In this document: positions 12,222 through 23,582 of the stretch, in pieces | How positions within the stretch are numbered: the first letter of the stretch is position 1 | How the letters are laid out: each line of letters opens with the position of its first letter | Made by a program: the position numbers and the translations under genes | The notes under the pieces: model-generated | Seen by the model: the letters and a program-made list of their open reading frames with translations, nothing else | Databases searched by the model: none | What the model was told of the DNA's origin: nothing | Origin: Anthonomus grandis grandis | Lineage: Eukaryota; Arthropoda; Insecta; Coleoptera; Curculionidae | Length of the DNA: 64,000 bases | NCBI RefSeq assembly: GCF_022605725.1 | Contig: NC_065562.1 | Span: forward strand, 2,604,001 to 2,668,000 | Reading direction: 5' to 3'

Positions 12222-14154
12222 CAGGGTGTCTCCAATTAAGTCGGCACTATTGGTATCTTTGTTAATATTTAAGATACAGGGTTGGTTAAATTAGCAAACT
12301 AGTAGGATTTTTTCTGTTGATTAAAATGGTGAAAACAGAAAAAAAATTGAACATCGCGTTTTCGAGAAAATGTGAAAAATGTACTTTTGTTAAATGAAAT
12401 CCCCTATATATTTTTACATAAATCAAAGATAATAATTTTCTTAATAAAAAAGTTTATTTACACTAATAGACTAAACCTAAAAATAACAAAGTTATAGCGA
12501 TATTAATAATTTTGTCAAATTTAGGCAAGTTGGCTTTGAAATAAATAACATCAAGTAAAACTACTAATTTACAATAAATCAGCAAAAACATCGCCATCTT
12601 GTTCAATACATTTATGATCACACTTAAGCACACGTCTTCTAGCTTTTAAGATTGATCTTCTATCTATTGATCCAATTATTTGCCTAATATGTGTTTGAAG
12701 TTCATCAACGGTTCTGTATTTTTTTTATACACTTCATTTTTTATGTAACCCCAAAAAATAAAAATCTAGAGGGGTTAGGTCTGGTGACCTAGGTGGCCAA
12801 CGAATCGGGCCACGTGCCGCAATCCATTTATCGTCAAACAGTCTATTAAGTAATATTCTTACATCATTTAGTTGATGGGGACGTGCTCTATCCTGTTGAA
12901 AATAGATTTGTTGCCGTCTCTCCAAGTTAAGATTATCCAAATAATCTTCCAGCGCTCCAGATAATATGAGATCGACATATCTCCTTCCAGTCAAAGTGCC
13001 ATCATAAAACACAGGTCCTATTACTTGGCTTTCTATTAAGCCGCACCAAACGTTTATACTAAATTGATTTTGAGGATTTCTGGGATCAGTAAGGAAAAGA
13101 TTTTCTTAGGACCAATAGTGTACATTTTTACGGTTAAACATACCTTTGTTTGAAAAATTAGCTTCGTCGCTCCAAATTATACGGTTTAAAATATTATCAT
13201 TAGCTTCATATGCATTACGTAACCAGTTGCAAAGAGCAAGTCTTCTTTCGTTATCGCTAGGCAACAATGTTTTTACTGGTCGATACTTATATGGCACAAA
13301 TTTGTGTTTCCTTAAGACCCGCCAAATTGTTACTAAGCTCACACCGTAAGCTCTTGCTAAATCTCTAGTTGAATTTTCCATATGCGCTTCAAAATATGCC
13401 AAAATAGAAATTTCAACATCCTCGCTTACTATAAATTGGTTCCTTCTTCTAGTTCTTCTAAACACGTTCTCGTTTCTTCTAAATTTTCTGTAGAGAATTA
13501 AAAAGTATCTACGGTTTGGCAAGTTACGAGTCTGGAATCTCTGGCGGTACTCTTCTAGCGCTCTGTCACTATTTTTTCGACATACAAGGTATGTCGTCTA
13601 ACATATCACATTTTTCAATATGCGTAAAAGGCATTTTACTAATTTAGATTTTACAAAAATCACAAATTTTGCTTTTTTTTATGGTAAACACAAGCACAAG
13701 AGGAAAGTCCTATGTCACTCTTAGAGTGGTGCTTTTAACATGTAACTGTCAGTATTTCTTTATTTAATAAAATCTTTACAGCTACTGTCATTTTATTATT
13801 CAAACAATGATTTATTTGTTTTGCTCTCAAAAAGTTCAAGGCCAACTTGCCTAAATTTGACAAAATTATTAATATCGCTATAACTTTGTTATTTTTAGGT
13901 TTAGGCTATTAGTGTAAATAATCTCTTTTATTAAGAAAATTATTATCTTTTGACTTATGTAAAAATATACAGGGGATTCCATTTAACAAAAGTACATTTT
14001 TCACATTTTCTCGAAAACGCGATGTTCAATTTTTTTTCTGTTTTCTCCATTTTAATCAACAGAAAAAATCCTACTAGTTTGCTAATTTAACCGACCCTGT
14101 ATCTTAAATATTAACAAAGATACCAATAGTGCCGACTTAATCAGAGGCACCCTG
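12222..14154 (-). mobile_element. DD41D mariner with about 313 bp inverted repeats
   Basis: The ends CAGGGTGTCTCCAATTAAGT and its near reverse complement are flanked by TA. The inverted repeats run 12222-12534 and 13840-14154, far longer than the roughly 30 bp usual for mariners. A minus-strand transposase pseudogene lies between them. The element sits within the first intron of the P transposase. Confidence 0.9.
12569..13634 (-). pseudogene. DD41D mariner transposase (broken)
   Basis: Starts at ATG 13634 (MPFTHIEKCDML). The helix-turn-helix region has RDLARAYGVSLVTIWRVLRK. Catalytic motifs are WSDEANF, YFQQDRARPH and RSPDLTPLDFY, with 41 residues between the second and third aspartates by my count. 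Lesions are a frameshift near 13570, a TAA at 13106-13108 after HYWS, and frameshifts near 12740 and 12700. After these the normal C-terminus (DELQTHIRQIIGSIDRRS) continues to the stop at 12569. All catalytic aspartates are present, but the protein cannot be made intact. Confidence 0.88.
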
Positions 14155-15222
14155 TACAAGTTGTATATCTATCTATGAAAATATTACTTTTACACTTACC
14201 CAAAACATTAAGAGTAGGTATGGCACATCTTTTAAGGCCTCTTTTTGTTTCTAGCACTTTGCAACCCCTTTTCAAAATGAAGATCACAAACAAAAAATCT
14301 GTTATAAATTTGATTTACACTTAAATCTTTGTACTTGGGAGGTTTAATGAGGGATAGCCATATTTTATATATTTCTGGATTGTTTTTTGGAAATCGATGA
14401 ACCTTGCTATCTCGATTATGACCAGCCAGTTACACAACACTTTTTATTGTGCGATTGTGGAGCACAACCAGTCAATATCATTATTTACTAGAGCTGAAAT
14501 AAAAGGAAAAAAATTACCAAGCGGTACGTATAGTCGCCTAGTCGCCTTAGTAAAGGCGTTTCTTTTTGCTTAACAGGTGTACCTACAGAGAAAAGCTTGA
14601 AAAAAGGTTCTGTTTGGATCCTACTTACCAGATCTTGTTATTCCAACTACTCTAAAGATTCTTTTTAGTCCTTATAGCAAAATATAAATTACTTATATTG
14701 TAGAACACAAAATAAACTTAACTATAATAACATCATACTTACACCCGAGCTTACACCCCTAAAAAATCCAAATCCAAATACTTAGTCGTAAATCTAAATT
14801 AAACCCCACAGAGCAGCCACTTTTTTTCCGTTTTTCTTTCTTTCTAAAGGGGATTTTTCTATGACACATCTCGTGAGAGTAACATACACATAAACACACT
14901 ACTGAAACTATTATAAAAAACAAAATTTTAATTTCTTGTTTCTTGGAAACACTGCCAACGCCAACGAAAGAACAAAACGAGACGAAAACGAAAACAAATT
15001 CTAAATACAAGTATTTGATTGAAGTTCAAAAACTTACAGTCATGTGATTAATTATTTCTGTGATTCACTGGTCATGGTGCCGCCACCTACCCAAAAAAAC
15101 GAAAAGCATTTTATCGATTCATTTTAAGACGACCGTAGCGCACGGTGGATGTGATCCGAACTAATCATCCCAGCAGCTGTTACCATTTACGTTTTTCTTC
15201 TATCCTCCCTTTGTTTTCTGTG

Positions 15223-15610
15223 GTCACCAGGAAAATGACTTCTCCGAGACCACCGAGCATCGCCTGCTAAGTACTTTACCCCCTCCTCTCCCCCCCCGAA
15301 GCGGACACGATTCGACGCTCTCGAACACTCGGTACTTTCACTTTTACATCTTCGGATATGTTCGTATATCTACGTCATTTCGATACACGTCACTCGGATG
15401 ACGTGTACATACAACAAAAAAATCATCCACTTATATTGGTTTAAATTTCAATGGGAGCCTTCAGTTAGGGAAAAAAATACCCAAATTTGAATATTTATAA
15501 TTTGAATTTGAATATTTTTAAATTTTGTGAACACATTTTCCCTCCTAAAAGCGTTTCCTACTTAACAATTTTTTGATTAGAGCAAATTTTTGATTCATTT
15601 TTTAAGAAAA
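15223..15610. repeat. Left arm of giant inverted duplication, block 2
   Basis: Reverse complement of about 56220-56605. Anchors are ATATTGGTTTAAATTTCAAT, the C-rich run followed by GAAGCGG near 15295, and CATCTTCGGATATGTTCG near 15345. No gene is seen. It ends at the 8 bp target duplication TAAGAAAA of the following LINE. Confidence 0.85.
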
Positions 15611-16435
15611 GATTAAAAAGATTTACTTTGCAAAAACTTGCAAAGAAACTTGCAAAAGGTTGTACATATCACTTGTTGTCTCTTTGTTGGAGTATGGATC
15701 AATAATTTGGTCTCCTCTGTACATGAATAATTGTATGGCACTGGAGAGGGTTCAAAATAAATTTCTACGATTCTGCCTTTATAAACTTCGCATTCCAGTT
15801 CCTAATGACCATTGTTATGATGAAGCAATGAACTTGCTGAATATGCGGAGTTTACTTAAGAGACGCACTGAGAATGATTTTGTGTTTATTTATAAACTTT
15901 TGAATGGCCTTGTGATTTGTCCCGAACTACTTAATAGGATTTCATTTAATATTCCATACCGTAATCTGAGGGCAAATCGATTGTTTTCTTTGCCTTATCA
16001 TCGTACCAACTATGCTATGCACTCGCCTGTCGAAAGGACCTTGAGGCTTGTAAACTCTACTGGAATTGAAGTTTTAGGAATTTCCTTATTGCATTTTAGG
16101 AGTCTTATTAAGAGTTTGTAAGATTTTGTTTTTTGAATTAATTTTGCTCCATGATTAGTGATTTGAAATACATTTGATCATTGTCATTGATAATAATATA
16201 TTTTGTCTTTTCTTACCTAATTTTGCATTGTTAATTGTTTTGATTTTGAGAGAATATTGTTACTACTTGTAAAACGGTTTAATTATCCTTGGTATTAAGA
16301 TTAAGTCTGATAATTATTGTTAATTAGTAATTAGTGGTTAGGTAGTATAGCTTTTATTTCTTTTTCAGAAATATATATATTTTTTGTAATGGGGTTGATC
16401 CCGTGTATAAATAAATAATAAATAAATAAATAAAA
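15611..16435 (+). mobile_element. 5'-truncated LINE copy with (AATA)n tail
   Basis: Flanked by an 8 bp duplication TAAGAAAA (15603-15610 and 16436-16443). The opposite arm lacks the insert. The copy carries only the last part of the RT protein and the 3' UTR, and ends in an ATAAATAAATAA microsatellite tail after GGGGTTGATCCCGTG. This is the form expected of target-primed reverse transcription with 5' truncation. Confidence 0.88.
15660..16121 (+). pseudogene. LINE RT C-terminal fragment
   Basis: A 153-residue open frame. It begins MYISLVVSLLEYGSIIWSPL, the block that follows the RT thumb in many insect LINEs (LxYGSxIWSP, then ERVQNKFLRF). It continues through SLLKRRTENDFVFIYKLLNG, NIPYRNLRANRLFSLPYHRT and a C-terminal RTLRLVNS. 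The catalytic palm and the endonuclease are absent because the copy is 5'-truncated, so it cannot be functional. It is open to its natural stop, which suggests it is not very old. Confidence 0.85.
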
Positions 16436-16443
16436 TAAGAAAA

Positions 16444-16931
16444 CTGATTTTTCGGATTTTTTTTGTGCCGTTATTACGATACTTAGAAAAGAGTTATAAA
16501 CTTTTTTTGATGATAATTTAATACTCTACCTCATGGTAATTTTGTTTTTTATTTTTTTAAATATTTCGATTTTTCGAAATTTTTGGGCTTAACATTTGGG
16601 CCATTTTCAAAAAATCGTCTATAGCTTCTTTATTATACAATTTAGGGAAAAAAGCTATATTACCTTTTTTGTGGGCATTATTATATAGAACTTGATGCAA
16701 AAATAAAAACAGTACTTGAATTTTTCAAATTTTTAAGCTCAAAATTTGGGCTGTTTTCAAGAAATCGCCCATAGTTCTGGGAAATTAGGGATTTTATGCC
16801 AGTTTGTCTGCTTGGGAATCTTATTAATTTCTCACATTTTTTCATATTTAATTTTTATTTTAAAATTTTTTCTTTTTCAAAATTTTTATAAATACTTTTT
16901 TTATCTAAATTATAGACCCTTTCCGTATATA
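16444..16931. repeat. Left arm of giant inverted duplication, block 3
   Basis: Reverse complement of about 48821-49172, plus the start of the next right-arm block near 40470. Anchors are GAGTTATAAACTTTTTTTGA, AAATATTTCGATTTTTCGAA, and ATTATAGACCCTTTCCGTAT at the right end. Non-coding. Confidence 0.82.
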
Positions 16932-17136
16932 CAGGGTGTCTCACGACGAATAGACGCGATCGATATCTCGGAAACTAAAAATCATTAAAAGTCAATTTTT
17001 TAAAATGGAAACTCCCTATTTTTATAATTTTTTCATAAAGATAATTAAAAATAAGGTTAACTTTGTATAAGGTTATCGCGTCCAAAAATTAATAGTTTCC
17101 GAAATATTGGAAGTTTAAATTTGGCCTAATATTAAA

Positions 17137-20100
17137 CGCTGTGGCTAGTCAACCGTTAACGGCTGGCGATATTCAGCCGGTAAAATAGATATGACGTCAT
17201 CTGTTACGTCACAAATGACACGTTTACCGGCTGAATAAATCTAGCCGCGAAAAAAATGAGGTTAGGTTTTTATTTTCTTTTATTGTTTGTTTATTTTCTG
17301 CGAATTTTGCGTATTTTTTGTGAATTTCTGTGGTTGAGATTAAATATTCGTTGTGGCTAGAAAACCGTTAACGGCTGAGCATATTTGACCGTTATTCTAT
17401 TATCTTACCTCATAGATGACGTCATAATACCTTAATGGCAATATATATCCCGGCTAAATAGGTGTCGACCGGGAAAAAAGTGAGGTTATACAAACATTAC
17501 GTATACACCGGTTAAAAATAGGTGATATGTGACTGGGATAGTAATAAGGTAATCTAGGAGGTATTATTAAGGTGTTAAAACATAATAATTACGTACAATA
17601 AAATGCTTTTATTAGACTTAATTGAGTCAAAATAAATTAAGGTTACAAAAGCATGCCGGACAACACCAATCGTTTCTGACTTTTTTTTTGCCAATACATT
17701 TTGTGTGGTATCTTCCGAGGCAACTGGAACATATTTTAAAATTTGTTGTATCTATTTCAGCACCACAACATGAACATACAAATTTAATTGTTTCTTTCTT
17801 TGAAGATATAATTTGAATAATCTCCTGGAAAGCCAGGTCGGTAAAGCTAAAACAGATACGAAGTAGATAATAGGTATAATAGGTATACTTTATTACATTA
17901 TTATTATTATTATTATTATAGAACGTACTTGACTAATTGTAAATTTATATTGTCATCAAAAATTTTGCAGTTAAATTCCATTAAATGAACATCATCTTTG
18001 GTAATTTTTTTAATATCGTCATTAATGAATGTAAATTCGTTATTATCTATATTTAGCAACCTTAGAATAAATCTTTGTTTTTCACTAATGCTAAGTTTGG
18101 CAAATGGCGTAGGTTTTTTATTAATTTTTCTTCTTTTAGGCAAGCCAATGGTTGTCAGAGCCTCACCTTTTACTCTACCTCTTTTTTTAATTTTTTTTGG
18201 CATTTTAATATTATCCAACTCCTAAAAAATTAAAATATTTTTATAATTTTTTTTATATTGAAAGTTTTTTACTTAGATACCATGTTTTTAGTATTTTCAT
18301 TATTTAAAATTTGACTAGTACTAGGCAGTACAATATTTTCCAGTATGACAATCTTATTTGAGGAAGATGCATCCAAATTTTCAATTTCATCATTATTTTC
18401 AACTAGTTCTTCTACAATCACGTTTTCTGCTGGAACCCAGACATTATTTTCTAAGTGCTCCGTTTCTAAATTCCAATTATTATTGTTACTAATGTCATCA
18501 GGGGACGTATCAGCCGACACTAATTGACTCTCCTAAAAAAACATTTCATAAAATTAGAAATACCTATAGTTAGTGAAAAATATACCTTGTCTCCATTAAG
18601 ACTATCTATTGCACTGACTGGTAAAATTTTTATATCAATATCTTCTTCCCAATATTTCTTAATAGTAAGTAATAATTGTTTTCGTCTTTCGTATAACATA
18701 TTTGACCGCTGAGCGGCTAGATCCGCAAGACTATTAGTTATTGGTAAGATATTCCGTCGTTTCTGGCCATATGAGACTATATGTTTTGGTTTTGCTATGG
18801 TAATAGCAACATTTGGAAAAATGTTTTCAGTTTCATTTTCGTCAGGCATCGATTCTGGGAATAACACTGATTTGTTGTAACTTACAGTCCATCTTTTATC
18901 TGGCAAGAGGGGATCAAATAGAGGCTGATTTAATAGTTTTCTGACAGCAAATATATGACGACACGGCAAAAGCATGGAAATAAAATATGAACAAGAGCAT
19001 TTATAAATGTCCGTATTAATCGTCCCTTCTGAAGATTTTATTAAAAAGGAATTATGAAGTGCTAAATCCTGTTGTATATCTTTTACCTTTCTTGAAAATT
19101 CTAGCTGTTTGATTAATTGTTTTCCAGGTTCTTTTGTCAATAGCTTTAAATATCGAGCTTCAACACTGTCAGCTTCAAATTTAGTAACAGTCCGTTTTAA
19201 TTCACTATATATGAACTTATGGGCGCGTTCGGAATTCATACTAGATGTTATTTTAAAGAATCCTATGAAAAAGTCTTCAAGGCTGCTATTTCTTGAAATA
19301 ACATCTTTTATTTTACCGTTAATAGATTCCAATCTATTATTAGTATTATTAAGAAAATTATTTTTGCAGAATTCTGTATGCATTGACCACTGATGCTTAA
19401 TATCATGCCAATTTTTCATATAATAGCTTAAGACCGCTTTTGGTGCAATTTCCTTAAAGCTAGGCTTTTGTAAAATCTTCTTCAGATTTGGCATAAACTA
19501 AATTTTGAAAATACTCTAAACATAGGTTTTTTTGACTTTCAGTTATACCCATTTTTTCGCACTTTATTTCACGACGGAAGCTTCTCATTGTGTGAAAGAT
19601 ACATAAAATTAATGAAACTTTAGGAAACAATTCCTTAATTACATCTCGCTCGGTCATATCTTTATCTGTAATAATACATTTAGTTTCTGTGGCTTTCCCG
19701 TTAAGTTGTTTAAAAGTGCTTAAAAACCAACTAATATTTTCTTTACTTTCCGAAACCATTAAGCACATGCCCACTATCTGACTTTGACACTGGCCATCTT
19801 CTACTAGCATTAAATAAAGTGGAATACCTATATTTAAGAGTTTGTATGTAGCATCAATTGCTATAAATTCGGGAAAATATTCAAAAATATTTTTCATATT
19901 AGGAGTTTGGGCAAACAGTGCTTGGAAATTTGAATCATCATCTTTTAGAACAGAAACTTCACACTCTAAGATAAAAAGTAAATTTTATGATTTAAATACA
20001 GGTATATTACGTACGTTCTTACCATATTTATCCTGTATTAGCTTAATGCAGTAGGCCAAATTATCCCTCTTCACATTTTTAACTGATGCTAAATTAGACA

Positions 20101-21217
20101 AGTCTTTCAGTAAAATTACTTTTCCAGTTTTTTCTATCATTTTTTTTTAACAAGTTTTTTATTTGCCTTTAGTATTAATAACTCTTTTGTAATATTTTTC
20201 ATATCTTCAGGCATTTGTCTTTGAACTGGGTAGTGGGCATAATATTCCTGTAATTATTATTGCTATGTTAAATATTTATCAATATTATTATAATTATTAC
20301 TCTTATTATAGTTATTATTATTATAATTTGTTTTATTAATATCGTTAGTAGAAAAAAATAAAAAGTTTAATTACATTTTTTTACCTTTGAAATTGTATGA
20401 TTGTGTTCATTGTTCATGGCTATTACTTCTAAACTTTTTCCATTTTTGGAAGCTCTAAATCTGATAAAAAAGGGACACTCCTTTCTATATGTTCTACAAC
20501 ATAGATCATTATTATTAATGGATTCTATTCATTGCAATTACAAAAAATATTATCAAGTACGGGGATAAATACTAAATATACATAGGTACTTACGACGATT
20601 CACGTATGCCCTTGCTACAAGAAACAAAACCTCTACCTCCATGTACACAAGCATATTTTAGTTCATAATAAATAAGTTTATCACTTAAAAAACGCTTAAC
20701 TTTACTTGACTGAATTGTCCTGGCATCCCGTTTCCATAAAATGATATAATTTCTTTTTGAATACTCATCAATTGCCTTCTGAACTTCCTCATAGCTTTCA
20801 AACTGAGATCCTATCTCAATATTATTACTGACAACATCAGTCGACATGATCTTCTGTATTATACAGTACAGAGTTACCAAGTATTTGCCTAGAAATTTTA
20901 ATAAAATAATATAGCTACTACCTATAGCATGTATACATATATTGAACGAATTACGCAGATTAGGTACCTACTTACCTATTTTTTCGGTAATATCTGTTAT
21001 AAAAACAGTAGTAAACTAATATTTAATCTCAATCACAAGTACCGCAAAATTCACAGAAAATAAACAAATAATAAAAGAAAATAAAAACCTAACCTCATTT
21101 TTTTCGCGGCTAGATTTATTCAGCCGGTAAACGTGTCATTTGTGACGTAACAGATGACGTCATATCTATTTTACCGGCTGAATATCGCCAGCCGTTAACG
21201 GTTGACTAGCCAAAACG
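17137..21217 (-). mobile_element. Mutator-like element (MULE) with SWIM and PHD domains
   Basis: Flanked by a 9 bp target duplication AATATTAAA (17128-17136 and 21218-21226). Terminal inverted repeats of about 200-210 bp (17137-17348 and 21018-21217) begin CG-T-TTGGCTAGTCAACCG-type sequence and are almost identical. They contain GCCGGTAAA...TTTACCGGC internal palindromes and TGACGTCA. Long inverted repeats and a 9 bp duplication are hallmarks of MULEs. A seven-exon minus-strand transposase gene fills the centre. A second copy of the terminus, CGTTGTGGCTAGAAAACCG, lies just inside the left repeat at 17349. Confidence 0.92.
17627..20847 (-). pseudogene. MULE transposase, seven exons, frameshifted
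   Basis: Exon limits inferred from GT/AG are 20847-20594, about 20527-20385, 20247-20023, 19965-18586, 18532-18273, 18221-17929 and 17846-17627. Exons 1-2 carry a FAR1/WRKY-GCM-like zinc motif (YACVHGG, CPFFIRF, NNEHNHTI). Exon 4 holds the catalytic core: FIAIDATYK (D), CIITDKDM (D), an LCIFHTMR C/H motif and NNRLESINGK (E). A SWIM zinc finger (CSCSYFISMLLPCRHI) follows. Exon 6 has a KKRGRVKGEAL...IGLPKRRK basic tract. Exon 7 is a PHD-like finger (CSCC, CSSC, HTKC, CPAC). Lesions are an A-run frameshift in exon 3 and a frameshift near 19456 in exon 4. Confidence 0.88.
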
Positions 21218-21226
21218 AATATTAAA

Positions 21227-21441
21227 AGCCGTATAGTAACACGGCTCAAGGATTGTTGATTAGTTGGGCATGACGGTTGTCATAGTAACCGCTAGAAGCG
21301 GCAGTAAGACAATGAAATAAGTTACTTGCTATTTAAGTTTTCTTCGTAAAAGTGCAATTTAATTAAAAAATGTACATTTCTGTAATCCATTATCTTACTG
21401 CCGCTTCTAGCGGTTACTATGACAACCGTCATGCCCAACTA
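21227..21441. repeat. Snapback inner repeat, interrupted by DD82E copy 2
   Basis: The left arm GCCGTATAGTAACACGGCTC through GGCAGTAAGACAATG (21227-21314) pairs with TTATCTTACTGCCGCTTCTA through GCCCAACTA (21389-21441). The pairing continues after the transposon at 23544-23582 (ATCAACAATCCTTGAGCC). The loop is 21315-21388. Removing the DD82E copy restores a continuous pairing arm. Confidence 0.82.
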
Positions 21442-23543
21442 TACTCTATTTCAGAAGTGTGTAGAGCAATAAAACCTCATTAGGTATGCAAAAGTGGTAC
21501 CTGGTGATCCACCAATATTTTATGCCACTACCTTAGTTGGGTATTAGTTTCAATGTAAAATTCTTTCTTTTCGTTGATTGCAGGTAGTGCCACCCGATTT
21601 TGGGTCAATTTATGAGTTTTGCCCATTGTTACCCACTGATAAACATTGAAAACGGTTCGCCAAAGGCGTGCAACTGGGACTTGTTTTTTACCTTATAATT
21701 AATGTACTTAAATGCTATTTTATTTTAGAAAGTTACTTTTGTTTAAATGGAATAATATATTTTTTTCACAAATTTATTGAACATAATATGTAGAGTAAAA
21801 CAGTTGAAAATGTCACTTTTGGATCTGGCACTTTTTGAACAGTGTATAACAATTTTAAATTATAATAGATTGTAGTCTTCTTCGTCATCTGACGAACTGT
21901 CATCACCTCTTGACATTATAATTAAAGGATCGACTGTCTGATCGATGAGGTTGTCAAGATCCCACATTTTGTCCTCTTGCTTAATTACATGCTGGACTGC
22001 TTTTCGCCAATTCTCTGGTGTCGCTTCCGTAATGGCTTGATCAAACAGTAGCTTAACATCTTTCATTTTAAAAGTCGTGTTTTGTCTTGCTACAAATCCT
22101 TTTACCTGCGCCCATATTAGTTCTATAGGATTTAGTTCGCAATGATATGGCGGTAAGCGCAGTACAGTTATATTATATTTTTCGGCTATATCTTCCACGG
22201 CGTATTTCATGAAACGAGTTTTGTGTAAGTTTGCTATTGCCAGCAGTTCTTTTTTTATCAAATTTGCTTCAAACGCAATACCTTTTGCAGTCAGCCAATC
22301 GATAATTTCTTGCTTTCTCCAACTTGAAGTTGGCGTCTTCTCTATTCGCTGTGAATGATAGCTTGCGTTATCCATAACCACCACCGAATTAGCCGGAAGA
22401 AATTTTATCATTTCACCAAAATAGTCCTCGAAAACATCTGAGTTCATGTCTTTATGGTAATCTCCTGTGCGAGTCGACTCAAAGGTTAGCAGACCTTCTT
22501 TTAAAAATCCCTCTTCGCTTCCAATATGTGTGATTATAAGTCTTTTTCCTTTTCCCGAAGGTACTTTAATACCCGTAGACAGGCCTTCTATGAAAGCTTG
22601 GCGAGCACTGGTTATATTTTTGTCTTGCCACATTTTTTGGACTATATAACCTTCGTTAATCCACGTCTCATCAAGATAAAAAACTTTCTTTTGCTCCCTG
22701 CGGTACTGCTTGATACTTCTCAAGTATTGTCGTCTCCAACAAACAATTTCGTCGCTCTCCAGTAAAAGTGCTTTGCGGTTATGCTTTTCCCAGGCAAAAT
22801 CCATATTTTTTAAAGTTTTCCATAAAAGTTTTCTACTTCATCAACGGAATACTGTCATCTCGGCCAAGCTCCATTAAAATTTTGTCTAGGGTGGGTATTT
22901 CCTTTTTAAAATAAAAAGAGTGAACTTTTCTTCGAATTATACATTTAGCATTTTCATCAAGGACTTTTGTAGGTCGTCCTGGCTTTTGCTTGGGAGATTC
23001 CACTTGACCTGCTACTTTTCTTTCCCGCAACAATTTGAAAATGGTGGACTTTCCAATTCCACTCATTCGAGAACATTTTTCAACAATTTCTTGCACAGTA
23101 AAACTAGGGTAATCGTGTTTTATGCAATCATGTACATTTAAAATAATAACTTTTTCACTCAGCGATAGCGGAGAATTTTTAGTACATCTTTTCGTTGGAC
23201 TGAATACCTCCATTTTTTAAATATTGCGATAATAATATTGTGATTACACTACAGCGTAGCAGTGACTACTAACGTTTAAAATATGATTTAAAAGTATTTA
23301 TAGTCTGTATATATTACCTGACCCCATTTTTGCATGTTACAAAGCGTTAAAAGATAGGTACCTATACAAAAGGGTTAAAAGTATTTATTTAGTATTTAAT
23401 CTCTTTCAAAATAAAGGCATTTAATCCGTGAAAATTAAATTCATAAATATTATAATGCTATGCGCCTATGAACTACCACGAAATGTAGCCAAACAGAACG
23501 GAATTCCCCAGTTTATTGCTCTATACACTTCTGAAATAGAGTA
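21442..23543 (-). mobile_element. DD82E (Sailor-type) transposon, copy 2
   Basis: Same 32 bp termini as copy 1, flanked by TA (21440-21441 and 23544-23545). At 2102 bp it is almost identical to copy 1 throughout, including the non-coding ends, so the two derive from recent transposition. It inserted into one arm of a snapback repeat, which supplies an independent proof of the insertion site. Confidence 0.93.
21860..23213 (-). pseudogene. DD82E transposase (one frameshift, copy 2)
   Basis: Starts at ATG 23213 (MEVFSPTKRCTKN). The first 126 residues give the DNA-binding half (SGIGKSTIFKLLRE, KPGRPTK). One extra base near 22836 shifts the frame after DDSIPL. The rest is open from 22804 to the stop at 21860 (314 residues) with the complete catalytic set YLDETW, VMDNASYH and NPIELIW. 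At the site of this lesion copy 1 is in frame, and at copy 1's lesions this copy is in frame. Apart from that single frameshift it looks complete. I cannot exclude a sequencing or assembly error at the extra C. Confidence 0.88.
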
Positions 23544-23582
23544 TAATCAACAATCCTTGAGCCATGTTACTATACGGCTTTT

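Larger units (their letters stand above)
9045..14481 (-). pseudogene. P-type transposase, THAP9-like, intron-containing and broken
   Basis: The first exon (about 14204-14481) encodes a THAP zinc-finger DNA-binding domain: KKCCVTG, then HNRDSKVHRFPKNNPEIY and FFVCDLHFEKG. A one-base insertion falls within the CCVTGC region, and a GTAAGT donor follows LNVLG near 14204. Later segments are 11107-11440 (linker), 10321-10719 (helical region) and 9999-10358, an RNase H-like part with VLVFDEVSL and a VCDQGTPN motif. Then come 9609-9905 (PLFDVPHLFKCLRNNLFS) and about 9230-9380 (SFNQDPLENFFSYI). Last is 9045-9220, with CNVCKSKLL. This order matches P transposases. Frame changes between segments, beyond introns, show decay. 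Confidence 0.85.
8322..15222 (-). mobile_element. P element (THAP9-like transposase), with nested mariner
   Basis: The ends are CACAGAAAACAAAGGGAGGA and its reverse complement, flanked by an 8 bp duplication. The interior encodes a minus-strand P-type transposase running from a THAP domain near 14480 to C-terminal blocks near 9045. The 6.9 kb length exceeds a usual P element because a 1.9 kb DD41D mariner sits in the first intron and a further repeat lies at 8702-9050. A 21 bp direct repeat (GGTGGATGTGATCCGAACTA) occurs near both ends, at about 8394 and 15144. Confidence 0.88.
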
